Assembly: GCF_005116715.1 (NCBI RefSeq)
Contig: NZ_SWCI01000007.1
Location: 161,716 to 225,715 of the forward strand
Direction: 5' to 3'
From: Ferrimonas sediminicola
Lineage (GTDB): Bacteria; Pseudomonadota; Gammaproteobacteria; Enterobacterales; Shewanellaceae
DNA: 64,000 nucleotides
Program-made: the position numbers and the translations under genes
The notes under the pieces: generated by a model
Databases searched by the model: none
What the model was told of the DNA's origin: nothing
The model's input: only the letters and a program-made list of their open reading frames with translations
Shown: piece by piece, positions 47,442-57,233 of the stretch
Position numbering within the stretch: the first letter of the stretch is position 1
How the letters are laid out: each line of letters starts with the position of its first letter

Positions 47442-48100
47442 CAGCCGCCCCAACTCCTTGAGCTGCTCCTAGTGTTGCGGGCCTGGGCGGATTTGACCTT
47501 GGCCATCTTGCCGAAGCCGCCACGCTGGGTCACCGTGGTGGCCTTTTGCGGGGTGAAGGCGGAGGCGGAGGTGCGCACCACACGATCACCTGCGCGGCCG
47601 ACGGTGTCACCGGCGCCGGTCACCAGCTTGCCGTACATGGGCGAGCGGGCGTTCTTGGAGCTGTAGACCGGGGCGGCGCGGTACTTGCGCGAGGAGCCGC
47701 TGAGCATGTTGCCCAGCATGTAGCCGTACATCATCGGCATAAACCAGCCGCCACCGCCGCTGTCGGCGTACTGGTCGCCGTCGGCCAGGGAGCCGGCCAG
47801 ATCGCCACCGCCCATGCACTGGTCGGCGCCGAACTCCGCTTCGCAGTCGGACAGTGAGGTAAAGCGGGGGGCGGTCTCCTCGGCCAGCGCCTGGGCTTCG
47901 CCGAATACGTCGCGGCACAGCTGCTCCTGGTCCGGGTTGACCAGGATGCACTCCTCGGCGGTCTTGTAGACCCGGGCGGTCTCCTGCTTGGGCGCAGGGC
48001 TGCAACCGGAGAGGATAAGCGAGACGCTGACGGCCGCGGCCGTTGGGGCGGCGGCCTGCTTCTTAAACCTGGGGGATAGGACGGAACGGCTTCGTTTCAC
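47441..48100 (-). CDS. ygiB: YgiB family (DUF1190) lipoprotein-like protein
   Basis: The 219-residue protein starts with a basic stretch and hydrophobic segment ending LILSGCSP, a probable lipobox. The middle has the DUF1190 pattern [22 protein letters not shown] and [10 protein letters not shown]; the rest is Gly/Ser-rich and basic, ending [12 protein letters not shown]. It overlaps ygiC by one base and follows yjfL by 9 bp, the same set found as yjfL-M-C or ygiB-C in enteric bacteria. Function unknown. Confidence 0.9.
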   Translation of the reverse strand: MKRSRSVLSPRFKKQAAAPTAAAVSVSLILSGCSPAPKQETARVYKTAEECILVNPDQEQLCRDVFGEAQALAEETAPRFTSLSDCEAEFGADQCMGGGDLAGSLADGDQYADSGGGGWFMPMMYGYMLGNMLSGSSRKYRAAPVYSSKNARSPMYGKLVTGAGDTVGRAGDRVVRTSASAFTPQKATTVTQRGGFGKMAKVKSAQARNTRSSSRSWGG

Positions 48101-48109
48101 TATCGGCTC

Positions 48110-48526
48110 CTAGTAGCTCATGCAGGCCGCGTTGAGCAGGCCTACGCAGAGGTTGATGGCGGCCAGCACGATGGCGGCGGCCACGTTGTTTTGTTCGATC
48201 TTCTCCACCAGGCCCGGCAAGATCACCAGGCGCACCATGGTGAACGCCAGCAATTGGGCCACCAGGGCCACCCCGGCCCACAGGGCGTAATCGATCAGGG
48301 AGACCGAGTTGGCGGCGGCGGCGGCTAGGGCCAGGGTGAAGCCCACCAGGGCGCCGCCGATGGCGATGGCGGCCGCCTGGCTCTGTTCACGCTTCACCAG
48401 GCCCCACTCGTCGTAGGGAGTGAGGGCGGAGTAGATCACCTTGAACAGGGCGATAAGCGCCAGGCCAATCACCAGGTAGGTAAAGAAGGGGCCGATTCCG
48501 GCCAGGGAGTCTGTCAGCATATCCAT
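48110..48526 (-). CDS. yjfL: DUF350 membrane protein YjfL
   Basis: The 138-residue protein has four hydrophobic segments; the first (IGPFFTYLVIGLALIALFKVIYSALTPYDEW) and the repeat-like AAIAIGGALVGFTLALAAA / AAAIVLAAINLCVGLLNAACMSY pair are typical of DUF350. It starts the operon with ygiB and ygiC. The co-occurrence suggests an envelope role for the three proteins, but none has a proven function. Confidence 0.9.
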   Translation of the reverse strand: MDMLTDSLAGIGPFFTYLVIGLALIALFKVIYSALTPYDEWGLVKREQSQAAAIAIGGALVGFTLALAAAAANSVSLIDYALWAGVALVAQLLAFTMVRLVILPGLVEKIEQNNVAAAIVLAAINLCVGLLNAACMSY

Positions 48527-48579
48527 ATGTGTATCCGCTAGGTGGAAAGGGGCATTGTAAACAAAAGCTTTGAAGGGGG

Positions 48580-49059
48580 CTAACCCCGGGTGACACCATG
48601 ACTCAGGACATGAGCACCGTCAAAGTAGTCGCTTATTCTGCGGCTTTTCAAAAGGTACCAGCCAAACCAGAAGCTGGCCAACAGGGGCAGGCTCTGATAC
48701 AGGCCGATGAGACCCCGGGCATGGAGGATGCCGGAAAGCTGCAGGCTCAGATCCATCAGCCAGGTGGCCAGCAGCAGCCAGCGTCCGTGTCGCCACAGGG
48801 CTGACAGCATGGGGCGGTGGTCGCTCTTCAGGCGGCCGCACACCAGCAGTATCACCACGGGCAGACCGGCAGCGAGCCCGAGGTAGAAGTGGTGGTTATC
48901 CGGATAAAACAGCGTCAGGATATCCGCGCCAGTGGTCCGGCTGGCGGCGGCGATGGCCAGCAGCAGCCAGGTGCGCCCCAGGAAGGCGAGCAACAGGTAC
49001 AGCCACACCGGTGCCTTAAGGCTGCCGTGTTGATCATAGGCGTGGATTGGGTAGTTCAA
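48580..49059 (-). CDS. YfeZ-like membrane protein (DUF2919)
   Basis: The product of about 159 residues begins NYPIHAYDQHGSLKAPVWLYLLLAFLGRTWLLL and has LTLFYPDNHHFYLGLAAGLPVV, closely paralleling E. coli YfeZ. Four hydrophobic segments are seen. The likely start is a TTG at 49059, which has GGGAGAG upstream; the frame runs further to an ATG at 49104, but that part is unlike the family. Function unknown. Confidence 0.8.
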   Translation of the reverse strand: MNYPIHAYDQHGSLKAPVWLYLLLAFLGRTWLLLAIAAASRTTGADILTLFYPDNHHFYLGLAAGLPVVILLVCGRLKSDHRPMLSALWRHGRWLLLATWLMDLSLQLSGILHARGLIGLYQSLPLLASFWFGWYLLKSRRISDYFDGAHVLSHGVTRG

Positions 49060-49236
49060 GAGGGCTCTCCCTGCGGACCGTTGGCTATGGGATGGGGGCG
49101 GCACAACCCAATTTCAACCGCCATGGCAGCAGTAAACCGAATCGGGATGGGGACAGGGTTTATGCACGGCATCCGGGCGGGGTAGCGACCCCAATCCCGG
49201 AAGGTGGTCACTCATCAGGAATTTGCTGACCGGCCA

Positions 49237-49262
49237 CCAAAAAAGCCGGGTGTGGCCCCGCT
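49237..49262 (-). terminator. Probable terminator after nth
   Basis: Read on the minus strand, AAGCGGGGCCACACCCGGCTT forms an imperfect stem followed by TTTT. It closes the rsx-nth operon. Confidence 0.55.
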
Positions 49263-49267
49263 TGCGG

Positions 49268-49909
49268 TTAATCGTCTGGGTAGACCTTCTCTTTGAACTC
49301 GCACAGATCCTCGATGATGCAACTGCCGCATCGGGGTTTTCGTGCCAGGCAGGTGTAGCGTCCGTGGAGGATTAGCCAGTGGTGCACATCCACCTTGAAC
49401 TCGGCGGGGACCACCTTCAGCAGTTTCTGCTCCACCTGGTCGACGTTTTTGCCCATGGCAAACTTGGTGCGGTTGGACACCCGGTAGATGTGGGTATCGA
49501 CGGCGATGGTGGGCCAACCGAAAGCGGTGTTGAGTACCACATTGGCGGTTTTCCGGCCTACACCGGGCAGGGCTTCCAGCGCCCCCCGGTCTTCAGGTAC
49601 CTCGCCTCCATGTCGGTCTACCAGGATCTGTGCGGCCTTGATGACGTTCTCCGCCTTGGTGTTGTACAGGCCAATAGTCTTGATGTGCTCCTTCACCCCA
49701 TCGACACCCAGTGACAGCATCGCCCGGGGGGTGTTGGCCACCGGGAAGAGATTGCGGGTGGCCTTGTTAACGCTGACATCGGTGGCCTGGGCAGACAGTG
49801 CCACCGCCACCAGCAGTTCATAGGGGGTGGAGAACTCCAGCTCGGTGGTGGGGTGAGGATTGTTGTCCCTCAATCGGGTCAGGATCTCCAACCGTTTCTC
49901 TTTGTTCAT
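49268..49909 (-). CDS. nth: Endonuclease III
   Basis: Nth removes oxidised pyrimidines from DNA and cuts the abasic site. The 213-residue product has the helix-hairpin-helix LPGVGRKTANVVL, the catalytic K120 and D138 (VDTHIYRV) and the [4Fe-4S] cysteines C187, C194, C197 and C203, all at E. coli numbering. It is the last gene of the rsx operon, 38 bp after rsxE, as is usual in gammaproteobacteria. Confidence 0.97.
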   Translation of the reverse strand: MNKEKRLEILTRLRDNNPHPTTELEFSTPYELLVAVALSAQATDVSVNKATRNLFPVANTPRAMLSLGVDGVKEHIKTIGLYNTKAENVIKAAQILVDRHGGEVPEDRGALEALPGVGRKTANVVLNTAFGWPTIAVDTHIYRVSNRTKFAMGKNVDQVEQKLLKVVPAEFKVDVHHWLILHGRYTCLARKPRCGSCIIEDLCEFKEKVYPDD

Positions 49910-49947
49910 TGTACCGTGCGTTCCCAGTCTGTTGCGCGTCGTCGGGG

Positions 49948-50640
49948 TCAGTTGGTGACCCGGGCACGCTCGATCTTAACGGCTTGCTTCTTCCGGGAGA
50001 AGGCCGCTTCTACTCTGTCGTTGCTGGCGTTTTTGGCGGCGATCAGCAGTCCCATGGCGATAAAGGCCCCAGGAGGCAGCAGCGCCAGCAGAAAGGGGCT
50101 CTGGGCCTGCCACAGCTCGACGCGCAGCACGGTGGCCCAGTTGCCCAGCAGCAACTCCGCTCCGTCAAACAGGGTGCCCTGACCGAGGAGCTCCCGGACG
50201 CCGCCGAGCAGGCAGAGTACCAGCAGGAATCCGGAGGACATCATCAGACCATCGAAAGCGGCATGAGTCATGGAGTTCTTGGAGGCAAACGCCTCCGCCC
50301 GGCCGATGATGACGCAGTTGGTCACGATCAGCGGTAGGAAGATCCCCAATGACAGGTACAGGCCATAGGCGTAGGCGTTAACCAGCAGCTGCACACAGGT
50401 CACCAGGGCAGCGATGATCATCACATAGATAGGGATGCGGATCTCATCGGGAATGCCTTTGCGCAGGCCGGCGACCAGCACGTTGGAAGCCACCAGCACC
50501 ACCATGGTGGCCAGGCCCAGACCCAGAGCGTTGGTCAGGGTATTGCTCACCGCCAGCAGCGGACACAGCCCCAGCAGCTGCACCAAGCCGGGGTTGTTTT
50601 TCCACAAGCCCTGCCAGGCAATCTCTTTCAGTTGGCTCAT
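49948..50640 (-). CDS. rsxE: Rsx complex subunit RsxE
   Basis: The 230-residue membrane protein ([41 protein letters not shown]) matches RsxE/RnfE, one of the two antiparallel, cluster-binding membrane subunits of the Rnf-type electron transfer complex; in E. coli the complex keeps SoxR reduced. The ATG at 50640 overlaps the rsxG stop (ATGA). Confidence 0.95.
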   Translation of the reverse strand: MSQLKEIAWQGLWKNNPGLVQLLGLCPLLAVSNTLTNALGLGLATMVVLVASNVLVAGLRKGIPDEIRIPIYVMIIAALVTCVQLLVNAYAYGLYLSLGIFLPLIVTNCVIIGRAEAFASKNSMTHAAFDGLMMSSGFLLVLCLLGGVRELLGQGTLFDGAELLLGNWATVLRVELWQAQSPFLLALLPPGAFIAMGLLIAAKNASNDRVEAAFSRKKQAVKIERARVTN

Positions 50641-51269
50641 CTCTTCTCTCCACACGATGGGGCAGAGGGGATCTCTTCCTTAAATCTGCGTATGTAGTTC
50701 AGGGTGTGACGCACCGCCTTGGTGTATGCCCGAGGGGTGATGGTGGCGCCGGTAAACTGATCAAACTCGCCGCCGTCCTTCTTGACGCTGATGCGCTTGT
50801 CCTTCTCATCGATGAGGCGGTAACCGACGAAGCCCTGCACCCAGTCGGACTTGCGCAGGTCAATGCCGTCACCCAGTCCGGGGGTCTCCTTATGATCCAG
50901 GGTGCGCACACCGAGCAGTTCCTCGTTCCAGTTTACCCCGACGATCAGGTGAATCTCACCGTTGTAGCCGTCAGGGGCCGTGGTCTCCAGGGCTAGGCCG
51001 ACCGGGCGGCCCTCTTTCAGGGCGATGAAGGCGCGTTGTGGCGCCTCAGTGCCCAGATACTGCTCATTGCTGACCAGGTGGCAGCTCTGGTGCAGAGGGA
51101 TGTCGTACTCATCGGCAGGCAGGATCTGGTGCAGGGTCTTCAACAACTGCTTCTGTTGTTGATCGTAGATCCGCTCCTCGGTCAACTGGTGGGTCACCGC
51201 AACCACGGCGGTGGCAGCCATGCCAAACAGGGCCAGGACCAGGCCGTTACGTTTCATCGAGTTCAGCAT
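50637..51269 (-). CDS. rsxG: Rsx complex subunit RsxG
   Basis: The 210-residue protein has one N-terminal membrane helix and a periplasmic FMN-binding domain, with the FMN attached through the threonine of the S/TGAT motif ([11 protein letters not shown]). The start is the ATG at 51269, overlapping the rsxD stop by one base (TGATG). Confidence 0.95.
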   Translation of the reverse strand: MLNSMKRNGLVLALFGMAATAVVAVTHQLTEERIYDQQQKQLLKTLHQILPADEYDIPLHQSCHLVSNEQYLGTEAPQRAFIALKEGRPVGLALETTAPDGYNGEIHLIVGVNWNEELLGVRTLDHKETPGLGDGIDLRKSDWVQGFVGYRLIDEKDKRISVKKDGGEFDQFTGATITPRAYTKAVRHTLNYIRRFKEEIPSAPSCGEKR

Positions 51270-52324
51270 CAGCGGCTCCCGTGTCCGTAGGTGCGAGGAC
51301 GGGTGTAGTGGTCGATCATCGGTGCGCACATGTTGGCCAGCAGTACCGCAAAGGCGAAGGCATCGGGGTAGCCACCGAAGCTGCGGATGGTGTACACCAG
51401 CACTCCGATAACGGCGCCGAAGATCAGCCGGCCCCTGGGGCTGGTGGCTGCGGTGACCGGATCGGTGGCGATAAAGAAGGCGCCGAACATGGTGGCGCCG
51501 GAGAGCCAGTGGAACATCAAGCCACCGGTGCCATCAGGGTACAGCATGGTGCCCAGGATGGCGCTCAGCCCCAGGGCCAGCAGGACGGCAACCGGGATGT
51601 GCCAGCGGATCAGCTTTTGCTGGAGCATGATAAGACCACCCAGCAGGAAGCCGGCATTGACCCAAGCCCAGCCGATGCCCAACTGGTCGGCGAAGATCGG
51701 CTTGGCAAAACTCTCTCCTGCGGTCAGGCCCAGGGTCAGGTCGGTCTTCAGGGTGTCCAGCGGCGTCGCCATGGTGATGCCGTCGATGCCCACCGTCAGC
51801 TGGCTGATGGACAGCTCCAGGCTGTTGCTGCCTAGGAAGATCATCCGGATGGTGTCGCCCAGCTCCAGCGTATTAGCCGCCAGTGCCTGAGGAGGTATCC
51901 AGGCGGTCATCTGGACCGGGAAGGAGATGAGCAGGGCCACGTAGGCCACCATGGCCGGATTAAACAGGTTTTGGCCCAGGCCGCCGTAAAGCTGTTTGGC
52001 AACGGCGATGGCGAACAGGCTGCCCAGCACCACGATCCACCAGGGGGCGAGGGAGGGCATGCAGATCCCCAGCAGAAGGCCGGTCAGCATTGCGCTGTAA
52101 TCGCCGATGGCACTGGTCACCGGTCGCCCTCTGGCCACCATAAACAGGGCCTCCACCGATATCGCCACGGCTATGGCGAGGGCGATCTGAACCAGGTTGC
52201 CCCAACCGAAGAAATACCACTGGGCGGCAACGCCAGGCAGGGTGCAAAGGGCCACCCGCTGCATCACCTGATGGGTCTTGGTGTGCACGGTGGCGTGGGG
52301 AGAGGAGGCTATTTTAAAGGCCAT
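51269..52324 (-). CDS. rsxD: Rsx complex subunit RsxD
   Basis: The 351-residue protein has about ten membrane segments. The FMN-bearing [19 protein letters not shown] region, in which a threonine holds the flavin, and [20 protein letters not shown] are typical of RsxD/RnfD. It starts 3 bp after rsxC ends. Confidence 0.95.
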   Translation of the reverse strand: MAFKIASSPHATVHTKTHQVMQRVALCTLPGVAAQWYFFGWGNLVQIALAIAVAISVEALFMVARGRPVTSAIGDYSAMLTGLLLGICMPSLAPWWIVVLGSLFAIAVAKQLYGGLGQNLFNPAMVAYVALLISFPVQMTAWIPPQALAANTLELGDTIRMIFLGSNSLELSISQLTVGIDGITMATPLDTLKTDLTLGLTAGESFAKPIFADQLGIGWAWVNAGFLLGGLIMLQQKLIRWHIPVAVLLALGLSAILGTMLYPDGTGGLMFHWLSGATMFGAFFIATDPVTAATSPRGRLIFGAVIGVLVYTIRSFGGYPDAFAFAVLLANMCAPMIDHYTRPRTYGHGSR

Positions 52325-52327
52325 CGT

Positions 52328-54622
52328 TTACTGATCGTCCGTTTTTTGGGCAGCGTCTCGCTGCGTGTGTTCTTTTGCCGCGGCCTGCTTGGCCTTCGCC
52401 TTGGCGATGGCCCTGGCCACCGCCGCTTTGCGGGCATTGGCGTCGGCCGCTGGGGCAGCCTCGGTGGGAGCGGCGCCGTTGTCGGCAGAGGCGTCATCCT
52501 TCTCTGCGGCCTGCTTGGCTTTGGCCTTGGCCTTGGCAATGGCGGCGGCCACCGCGGCCTTGCGTCGGTCCTCGGTGGGGGCAGGCTCGTTGTCGGCGGA
52601 GGTGTCACCCTTGGCCTGGACCTGCTTGGCTTTGGCCTTGGCGATGGCGGCGGCCACCGCGGCCTTGCGTCGGTCCTCGGTGGGGTCGGCGCCGTTGTCG
52701 GCGGAGGTGTCACCCTTGGCCTGGGCCTGCTTGGCTTTGGCCTTGGCGATGGCGGCGGCCACCGCGGCCTTGCGTCGGTCCTCGGTGGGGTCGGCGCCGT
52801 TGTCGGCGGAGGTGTCACCCTGGGCCTGGGCCAGCTTGGCTTTGGCCTTGGCGATGGCGGCGGCCACCGCGGCCTTGCGTCGGTCCTCGGGGAGGGCGGC
52901 GCCGTTGTCGGCGGAGGTGTCGCCCTTGGCCTGGGCCTGCTTGGCTTTGGCGCGCGCGATTGCCGCGGCTACCGCTGCCTTCTTCGGATCCTCTCCCGCC
53001 TTCTGTGCCTTGGCGGCTCGGGCCTCGGCCTTACGTTGGGCACGCAGGGCCGCCATGTCCTGCTCTCCTTCGGCGCTGGGTTTGGCTTTCTTTATGCGGG
53101 CCAGAGCGGCCTGGACGGCATCACTGTCGGGTGTCGGCGCGCTGGAGCGGCGGCGGGCAGAGGCCGCCTTGTGGCGGTTCTCCCGCTCCTGCTTCTCCGC
53201 TTCCAGGCGTGCCTGGCGCGCTTCGAAGCGAATTTTGGCCGCTTCCGCCTTCTGCTGTTTCTGTTGATCGTGGCGTATGGCGGACTTGGCAATTCGGTAG
53301 TACTGTACCAGCGGGATGTCGGACGGACAGACGTAGGCACAGGCACCACACTCGATGCAGTCCAACAGGTTCTGCGCCTGCGCCTTATCCAGTTCCTGAG
53401 CGCGGGCATGCCAGTACAGCTCCTGAGGTTGCAACTGCGCGGGACAGGCCTTGGCGCACTCCCCGCAGCGGATGCAGGCAAGTTCTCGAGCATTGCCCGG
53501 CAGCTCTTTTTTGGATGGCAACAGCAGGCAGTTGGTGGATTTGATCACCGGGGCTTTCAGGCTGGGCAGGGTAAAGCCCATCATCGGCCCTCCCATGATC
53601 ACCTTCTGACCAAACAGCTGTGGCTTGAACCGGGTCTGCTCCAGTAACCAATCGATGGGAGTGCCGAGGCGCACCCAGTAGTTGCCGGGTTGTTTGGTGC
53701 GCTCACCGGTTACGGTGACCACTCGTTCGATCAGGGGTTCATCGTTGAAGATGGCCCGCTTGATGGCAAACACCGAGCCCACATTCTGCATCACCATGCC
53801 AAGCTCGGCCGGGATCTTGCCGCTGGGGACCTCGCGGCCGGTGAGGACCTGGATCAGCTGCTTCTCACTGCCGGAGGGATACTTGGTGGGGATGACCCGA
53901 ACCTGAAGGTGGTTGGCGTCATAACCGCTGTTCCTGATCGCTTGTTCGATGGCGGCGATTGCCTGGGGCTTGTTGTCCTCAATTCCGAACAGAATGCGTT
54001 TCGGGGTCAACAGGGTATCCAGTACCCGGATCCCCTGGATAATCTCGGCGGCAAACTCCCGCATCAGGGTGTCATCGGCGGTGATGTAGGGTTCGCATTC
54101 GGCAGCGTTGATCAGCAGCACTTCCACCGGCTTGGCGGGGGCGAGTTTGATGTGGCTGGGGAAGGTGGCCCCGCCGAGTCCGGCGATGCCGGCCAGGCGG
54201 ATCTTGTCCTGGATCTGCTCACGACTGAGTTGTTCCAGGCTGCTGATCGGCCGGCGCTGACACCATTCGTCTTTACCATCGGCACGCAGGGTGATGGTGA
54301 GTTCCGGCAGTCCCGAGGGGTGGGCCGAGTCCCACTGGCCGATGGCTTCGATGGTGCCCGAGGTGGGGGCGTGCACCGGCAGGCTCATCATGCCTTCCGG
54401 CTGGGTCAGCGGCTGTCCCCTCTTCACCTGGTCGCCAATCTTCACCAGCAGGCTGCCGGGCTGGCCGATATGCTGGCTTACGGGAACATAGAAGCGCTCC
54501 GGCAGTGGTAGCAGGTCAATGGGAGTCTGGTTGGACAGCTCTTTATTTTCTGGCGGGTGGATGCCTCCGGGAAAATCCCAGAGCTTGCCGCTGTCGATCT
54601 CTTCAATCAGGGTGTGAATCAT
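52328..54622 (-). CDS. rsxC: Rsx complex subunit RsxC with long repetitive C-terminus
   Basis: The 764-residue protein has the RnfC barrel-sandwich and flavin/NADH-binding core (about 1-375), then two [4Fe-4S] motifs, CIRCGECAKACP (383-394) and CIECGACAYVCP (422-433). From about 455 it is charged and helical, and from about 545 to the end it consists of five to six copies of a 34-37-residue Ala/Lys-rich unit (RRKAAVAAAIAKAKAK, then QAQAKGDTSADNGA). Long, variable, repetitive tails are known in RsxC of this group. Unit number may vary between strains. Confidence 0.95.
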   Translation of the reverse strand: MIHTLIEEIDSGKLWDFPGGIHPPENKELSNQTPIDLLPLPERFYVPVSQHIGQPGSLLVKIGDQVKRGQPLTQPEGMMSLPVHAPTSGTIEAIGQWDSAHPSGLPELTITLRADGKDEWCQRRPISSLEQLSREQIQDKIRLAGIAGLGGATFPSHIKLAPAKPVEVLLINAAECEPYITADDTLMREFAAEIIQGIRVLDTLLTPKRILFGIEDNKPQAIAAIEQAIRNSGYDANHLQVRVIPTKYPSGSEKQLIQVLTGREVPSGKIPAELGMVMQNVGSVFAIKRAIFNDEPLIERVVTVTGERTKQPGNYWVRLGTPIDWLLEQTRFKPQLFGQKVIMGGPMMGFTLPSLKAPVIKSTNCLLLPSKKELPGNARELACIRCGECAKACPAQLQPQELYWHARAQELDKAQAQNLLDCIECGACAYVCPSDIPLVQYYRIAKSAIRHDQQKQQKAEAAKIRFEARQARLEAEKQERENRHKAASARRRSSAPTPDSDAVQAALARIKKAKPSAEGEQDMAALRAQRKAEARAAKAQKAGEDPKKAAVAAAIARAKAKQAQAKGDTSADNGAALPEDRRKAAVAAAIAKAKAKLAQAQGDTSADNGADPTEDRRKAAVAAAIAKAKAKQAQAKGDTSADNGADPTEDRRKAAVAAAIAKAKAKQVQAKGDTSADNEPAPTEDRRKAAVAAAIAKAKAKAKQAAEKDDASADNGAAPTEAAPAADANARKAAVARAIAKAKAKQAAAKEHTQRDAAQKTDDQ
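52330..52985 (-). repeat. In-frame tandem repeats in the rsxC 3' part
   Basis: Near-identical units of about 105-111 bp, each coding EDRRKAAVAAAIAKAKAK plus a short acidic linker, repeat five to six times. The middle copies are almost identical in DNA, so recent slippage or unequal exchange is likely. Not a CRISPR: there are no unique spacers, and the frame is kept. Confidence 0.9.
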
Positions 54623-54629
54623 TCTTCGC

Positions 54630-55181
54630 TTACTCCACCTCGGTGACCGCGATGCGGTTTAGATCCCAGTTCCAGTTTTGTTTGGTGGTTTTCACCGGGA
54701 TCATGTCGATGCAGTCGACGGGGCAGGGGGCCACGCACAGGTCGCAGCCGGTACAATCTTTGGCAATGACGGTATGCATCTGTTTGCCGGTGCCCACGAT
54801 GGCGTCCACCGGACAGGCCTGGATGCACTTGGTGCAGCCGATGCACTCCGCTTCGCGAATGTAAGCCACCCGCTCAACCTGCTCTCCCCCCTCCAGGGGC
54901 TCGGGCTCCACGCCCAGCAGATCGGCCAGCTTATGAATCACCGCTTCACCCCCGGGTGGGCAGCGGTTAATGGGGGCCTGCCCCGAGGCGATGGCTTCGG
55001 CATAGGGGCGGCATCCCGGATAGCCACATTGGCCACACTGGGTTTGTGGCAGGATGCCGTCAATCTGTTCAACGACAGGGTCGGACTCCACCTTGAAGCG
55101 GATGGCGGCGTACCCCAGGGCGACGCCGAAGACCAGGGCAAGCCCGGCCAGAACCAAAATGGCAATTACTATACTGCTCAT
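54630..55181 (-). CDS. rsxB: Rsx complex subunit RsxB
   Basis: The 183-residue ferredoxin-like protein has an N-terminal membrane helix, the cluster motif [16 protein letters not shown] and two 4Fe-4S motifs ([12 protein letters not shown] and [12 protein letters not shown]). It starts 3 bp after rsxA ends and precedes rsxC by 7 bp. Confidence 0.96.
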   Translation of the reverse strand: MSSIVIAILVLAGLALVFGVALGYAAIRFKVESDPVVEQIDGILPQTQCGQCGYPGCRPYAEAIASGQAPINRCPPGGEAVIHKLADLLGVEPEPLEGGEQVERVAYIREAECIGCTKCIQACPVDAIVGTGKQMHTVIAKDCTGCDLCVAPCPVDCIDMIPVKTTKQNWNWDLNRIAVTEVE

Positions 55182-55184
55182 CGT

Positions 55185-55763
55185 CTATTTCACCAGCCCG
55201 GTAAAGCCCATGAAGGCCAGGGACATCAAGCCGGCTGTGATCATTGCAATGGAAGCGCCCTTGAAGGGCGCAGGAACATCGGCGGCCGCCAGTCGCTCGC
55301 GCATGGCGGAGAACAACACCAACACCAGAGAGAAGCCGATGGCGGCTCCGAAACCGTAGATCAGCGAGCCAAACAGGTCGTGCTGCTCCTGTACGTTCAG
55401 CAGGGCGACCCCCAGCACCGCACAGTTGGTGGTGATCAGCGGCAGGTAGATACCCAGGACCCGGTAGAGGGAGGCGCTGGTCTTGCGCACCACCATCTCG
55501 GTGAACTGCACCACCACCGCAATCACCAGGATGAACGCCAGGGTACGCAGATACACCAGGCCAAACGGGAGCAGCAGGTACTGGTTGATCAGGTAGCTGC
55601 ACAGGGAGGCAAGGGTCAGTACGAAGGTGGTGGCCATGGACATGCCGATGGCGGATTCCACCTTGCCTGATACCCCCATAAAGGGGCACAGACCGAGGAA
55701 TTTCACCAGAACGAAGTTGTTCACCAAAATGGTGCCAACCAGTAGCAGCAGATACTCTGACAT
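55185..55763 (-). CDS. rsxA: Rsx complex subunit RsxA
   Basis: The 192-residue membrane protein begins [31 protein letters not shown], the signature of RsxA/RnfA, and is homologous to RsxE in inverted topology. It is the first gene of rsxABCDGE-nth. Confidence 0.96.
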   Translation of the reverse strand: MSEYLLLLVGTILVNNFVLVKFLGLCPFMGVSGKVESAIGMSMATTFVLTLASLCSYLINQYLLLPFGLVYLRTLAFILVIAVVVQFTEMVVRKTSASLYRVLGIYLPLITTNCAVLGVALLNVQEQHDLFGSLIYGFGAAIGFSLVLVLFSAMRERLAAADVPAPFKGASIAMITAGLMSLAFMGFTGLVK

Positions 55764-55795
55764 TGAAATGAGGCTCGGATTACACTTAGCCCCCT

Positions 55796-55824
55796 ATTAT
55801 CGGTAATTGATAGGTTATAAACAA
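55796..55824 (-). promoter_or_regulatory. Probable rsxA promoter
   Basis: On the minus strand TTGTTT and GATAAT are separated by 17 bp, about 33 bp before the rsxA start. Confidence 0.5.
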
Positions 55825-56297
55825 CTGAGGAGCAATGGGGTTATTCACACAAGATGATTCGTTGACGACCCGTGATCGTTTTTTGAGAGGCTTCGCTTCG
55901 TTTTCAGTCGTTTACATTGCACCTTTTCTGGTCGCCATGCCTAAAAAGTGGTCCGAACCGGCTGGCGCGGGTTCATCCTTCCCGGGAGACGCGTGAGATG
56001 TAACCGCCAGGTAGCGGGGATGCTGTCATCCCCGGCGAGAGGTCGGTGAAAACTGTTATCTCGTTCACGTATTTGAGATCTGGTGGGGAAATGGCGGTTT
56101 TGAGTGAACAGGCGTCGCCAGTCCGGCATGGGTGGATTTTAAAGCCACTCCCATCCTTAGTTATGCGTTGGCGTCGAATTGGTAACGCTGTGTCCCTGTC
56201 CTTGGTCACTTATCCTCGTGCAAATGTCACCGGGAATCACTAAGATGTGCGCAAATTTGGGCCTATGTTCAGTCCGTGTTGTGAATGTGGAGAGTAC
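55825..56297. other. Intergenic region between rsxA and the EamA gene
   Basis: No gene is supported in these 473 bases; the short frames lack ribosome binding sites and family features. It holds a GGGGATG/CATCCCC hairpin near 56017-56034 without a T tract, and presumably the promoter of the EamA gene. Confidence 0.4.
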
Positions 56298-57203
56298 GTG
56301 AAAGGAAGAGTTGCCGAGTGTGCGCTGGTGTTTGCCATGATGCTGTGGGCCAGCAGCTTTATTGCCCTGAAGCTGGCGTTTGTGAGCTACGACCCCTGGA
56401 CGGTGATCGCCGGGCGGATGTGGGTGGCGACCCTGTGTTTTCTGGTGATGTGGAAGCGGGTCATGCGCTTTGAGTACCGCAGCGGTGACTGGAAGGTGCT
56501 GTTGATCCTGGTGTTGGCCGAACCCTGCCTCTACTTCATCCTGGAGGCGATGGCCCTGCAATACACCAGCGCCGGGCAGGCGGGCATGGTCACCTCCCTG
56601 GCGCCCCTGCTGACCGCCGTGGTGGCCTTTGTCTTTCTAAGGGAACGTTTGAGCCGGATCGCCGTCATGGGACTGAGTATCGCCATCGGTGGCGTGCTGC
56701 TGCTGGGGACCGACGGTCATGGTTCCGATGCTGCCCCCGATCCCATGCTGGGCAACGCCCTGGAGTTCGGCGCCATGCTTTGCGCCGCCATCTGCAGCGT
56801 CTGTCTCAAGCACCTGAGCGGTCGTTACTCCGCCCTGACCCTTACGGCTCTGATGTCCTTCGCCGGGTTGATCTTTTTTACGCCGTTGGCAATGATCCAG
56901 GGTAATTCCTGGCACTGGAACAGCCAGGGGATCGGTGCCATTGTCTTCCTGGGAGCCTTTGTCACCCTGGGGGCCTACCTGCTCTACAACTACGCCATTG
57001 CCCACATGCCGGTGACCCGCGCTGCCAGCTTTGTCAACCTGATTCCGGTGTTTACCCTGGTGCTGGCCTATCTGATTCTTGGGGAGCGGATGACTCTGGT
57101 GCAACTGGCGGCCTGCGTCCTGGTGATGATCGGGGTGGGGGTCAGCCAGATGAAGGGGCGAAAACCTTTAAAACCGCCGGTTGAGCAGCCGAACCAGGCC
57201 TGA
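56298..57203 (+). CDS. EamA-family (DMT) transporter
   Basis: The protein has about ten membrane segments in two EamA halves (VFAMMLWASSFIALKLAF and ALLYN-like IVFLGAFVTLGAYLLYNYAI). I take the GTG at 56298, which follows GGAGAG, giving 301 residues; the frame is open to an ATG at 56247. Members export metabolites or amino acids, and the substrate here is unknown. It is convergent with the GGDEF/EAL gene. Confidence 0.88.
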   Translation: MKGRVAECALVFAMMLWASSFIALKLAFVSYDPWTVIAGRMWVATLCFLVMWKRVMRFEYRSGDWKVLLILVLAEPCLYFILEAMALQYTSAGQAGMVTSLAPLLTAVVAFVFLRERLSRIAVMGLSIAIGGVLLLGTDGHGSDAAPDPMLGNALEFGAMLCAAICSVCLKHLSGRYSALTLTALMSFAGLIFFTPLAMIQGNSWHWNSQGIGAIVFLGAFVTLGAYLLYNYAIAHMPVTRAASFVNLIPVFTLVLAYLILGERMTLVQLAACVLVMIGVGVSQMKGRKPLKPPVEQPNQA

Positions 57204-57211
57204 TAAAGACA

Positions 57212-57233
57212 GAGGGGGAAGCGCGGCTTCCCC
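57212..57233. terminator. Hairpin between the EamA and GGDEF/EAL genes
   Basis: GGGGAAGC/GCTTCCCC with a GCG loop lies between convergent stops. There is no T tract, so function as an intrinsic terminator is uncertain. Confidence 0.45.

Noticed and set aside
52365..53544. Long repetitive frames opposite rsxC, and the idea of a CRISPR-like array
   Set aside because: The repeats are in-frame protein repeats without unique spacers, inside rsxC after its iron-sulfur motifs.
55941..56209. Short minus-strand frames in the rsxA-EamA gap
   Set aside because: No ribosome binding sites, no hydrophobic or family pattern, and overlapping frames of similar length in other phases.
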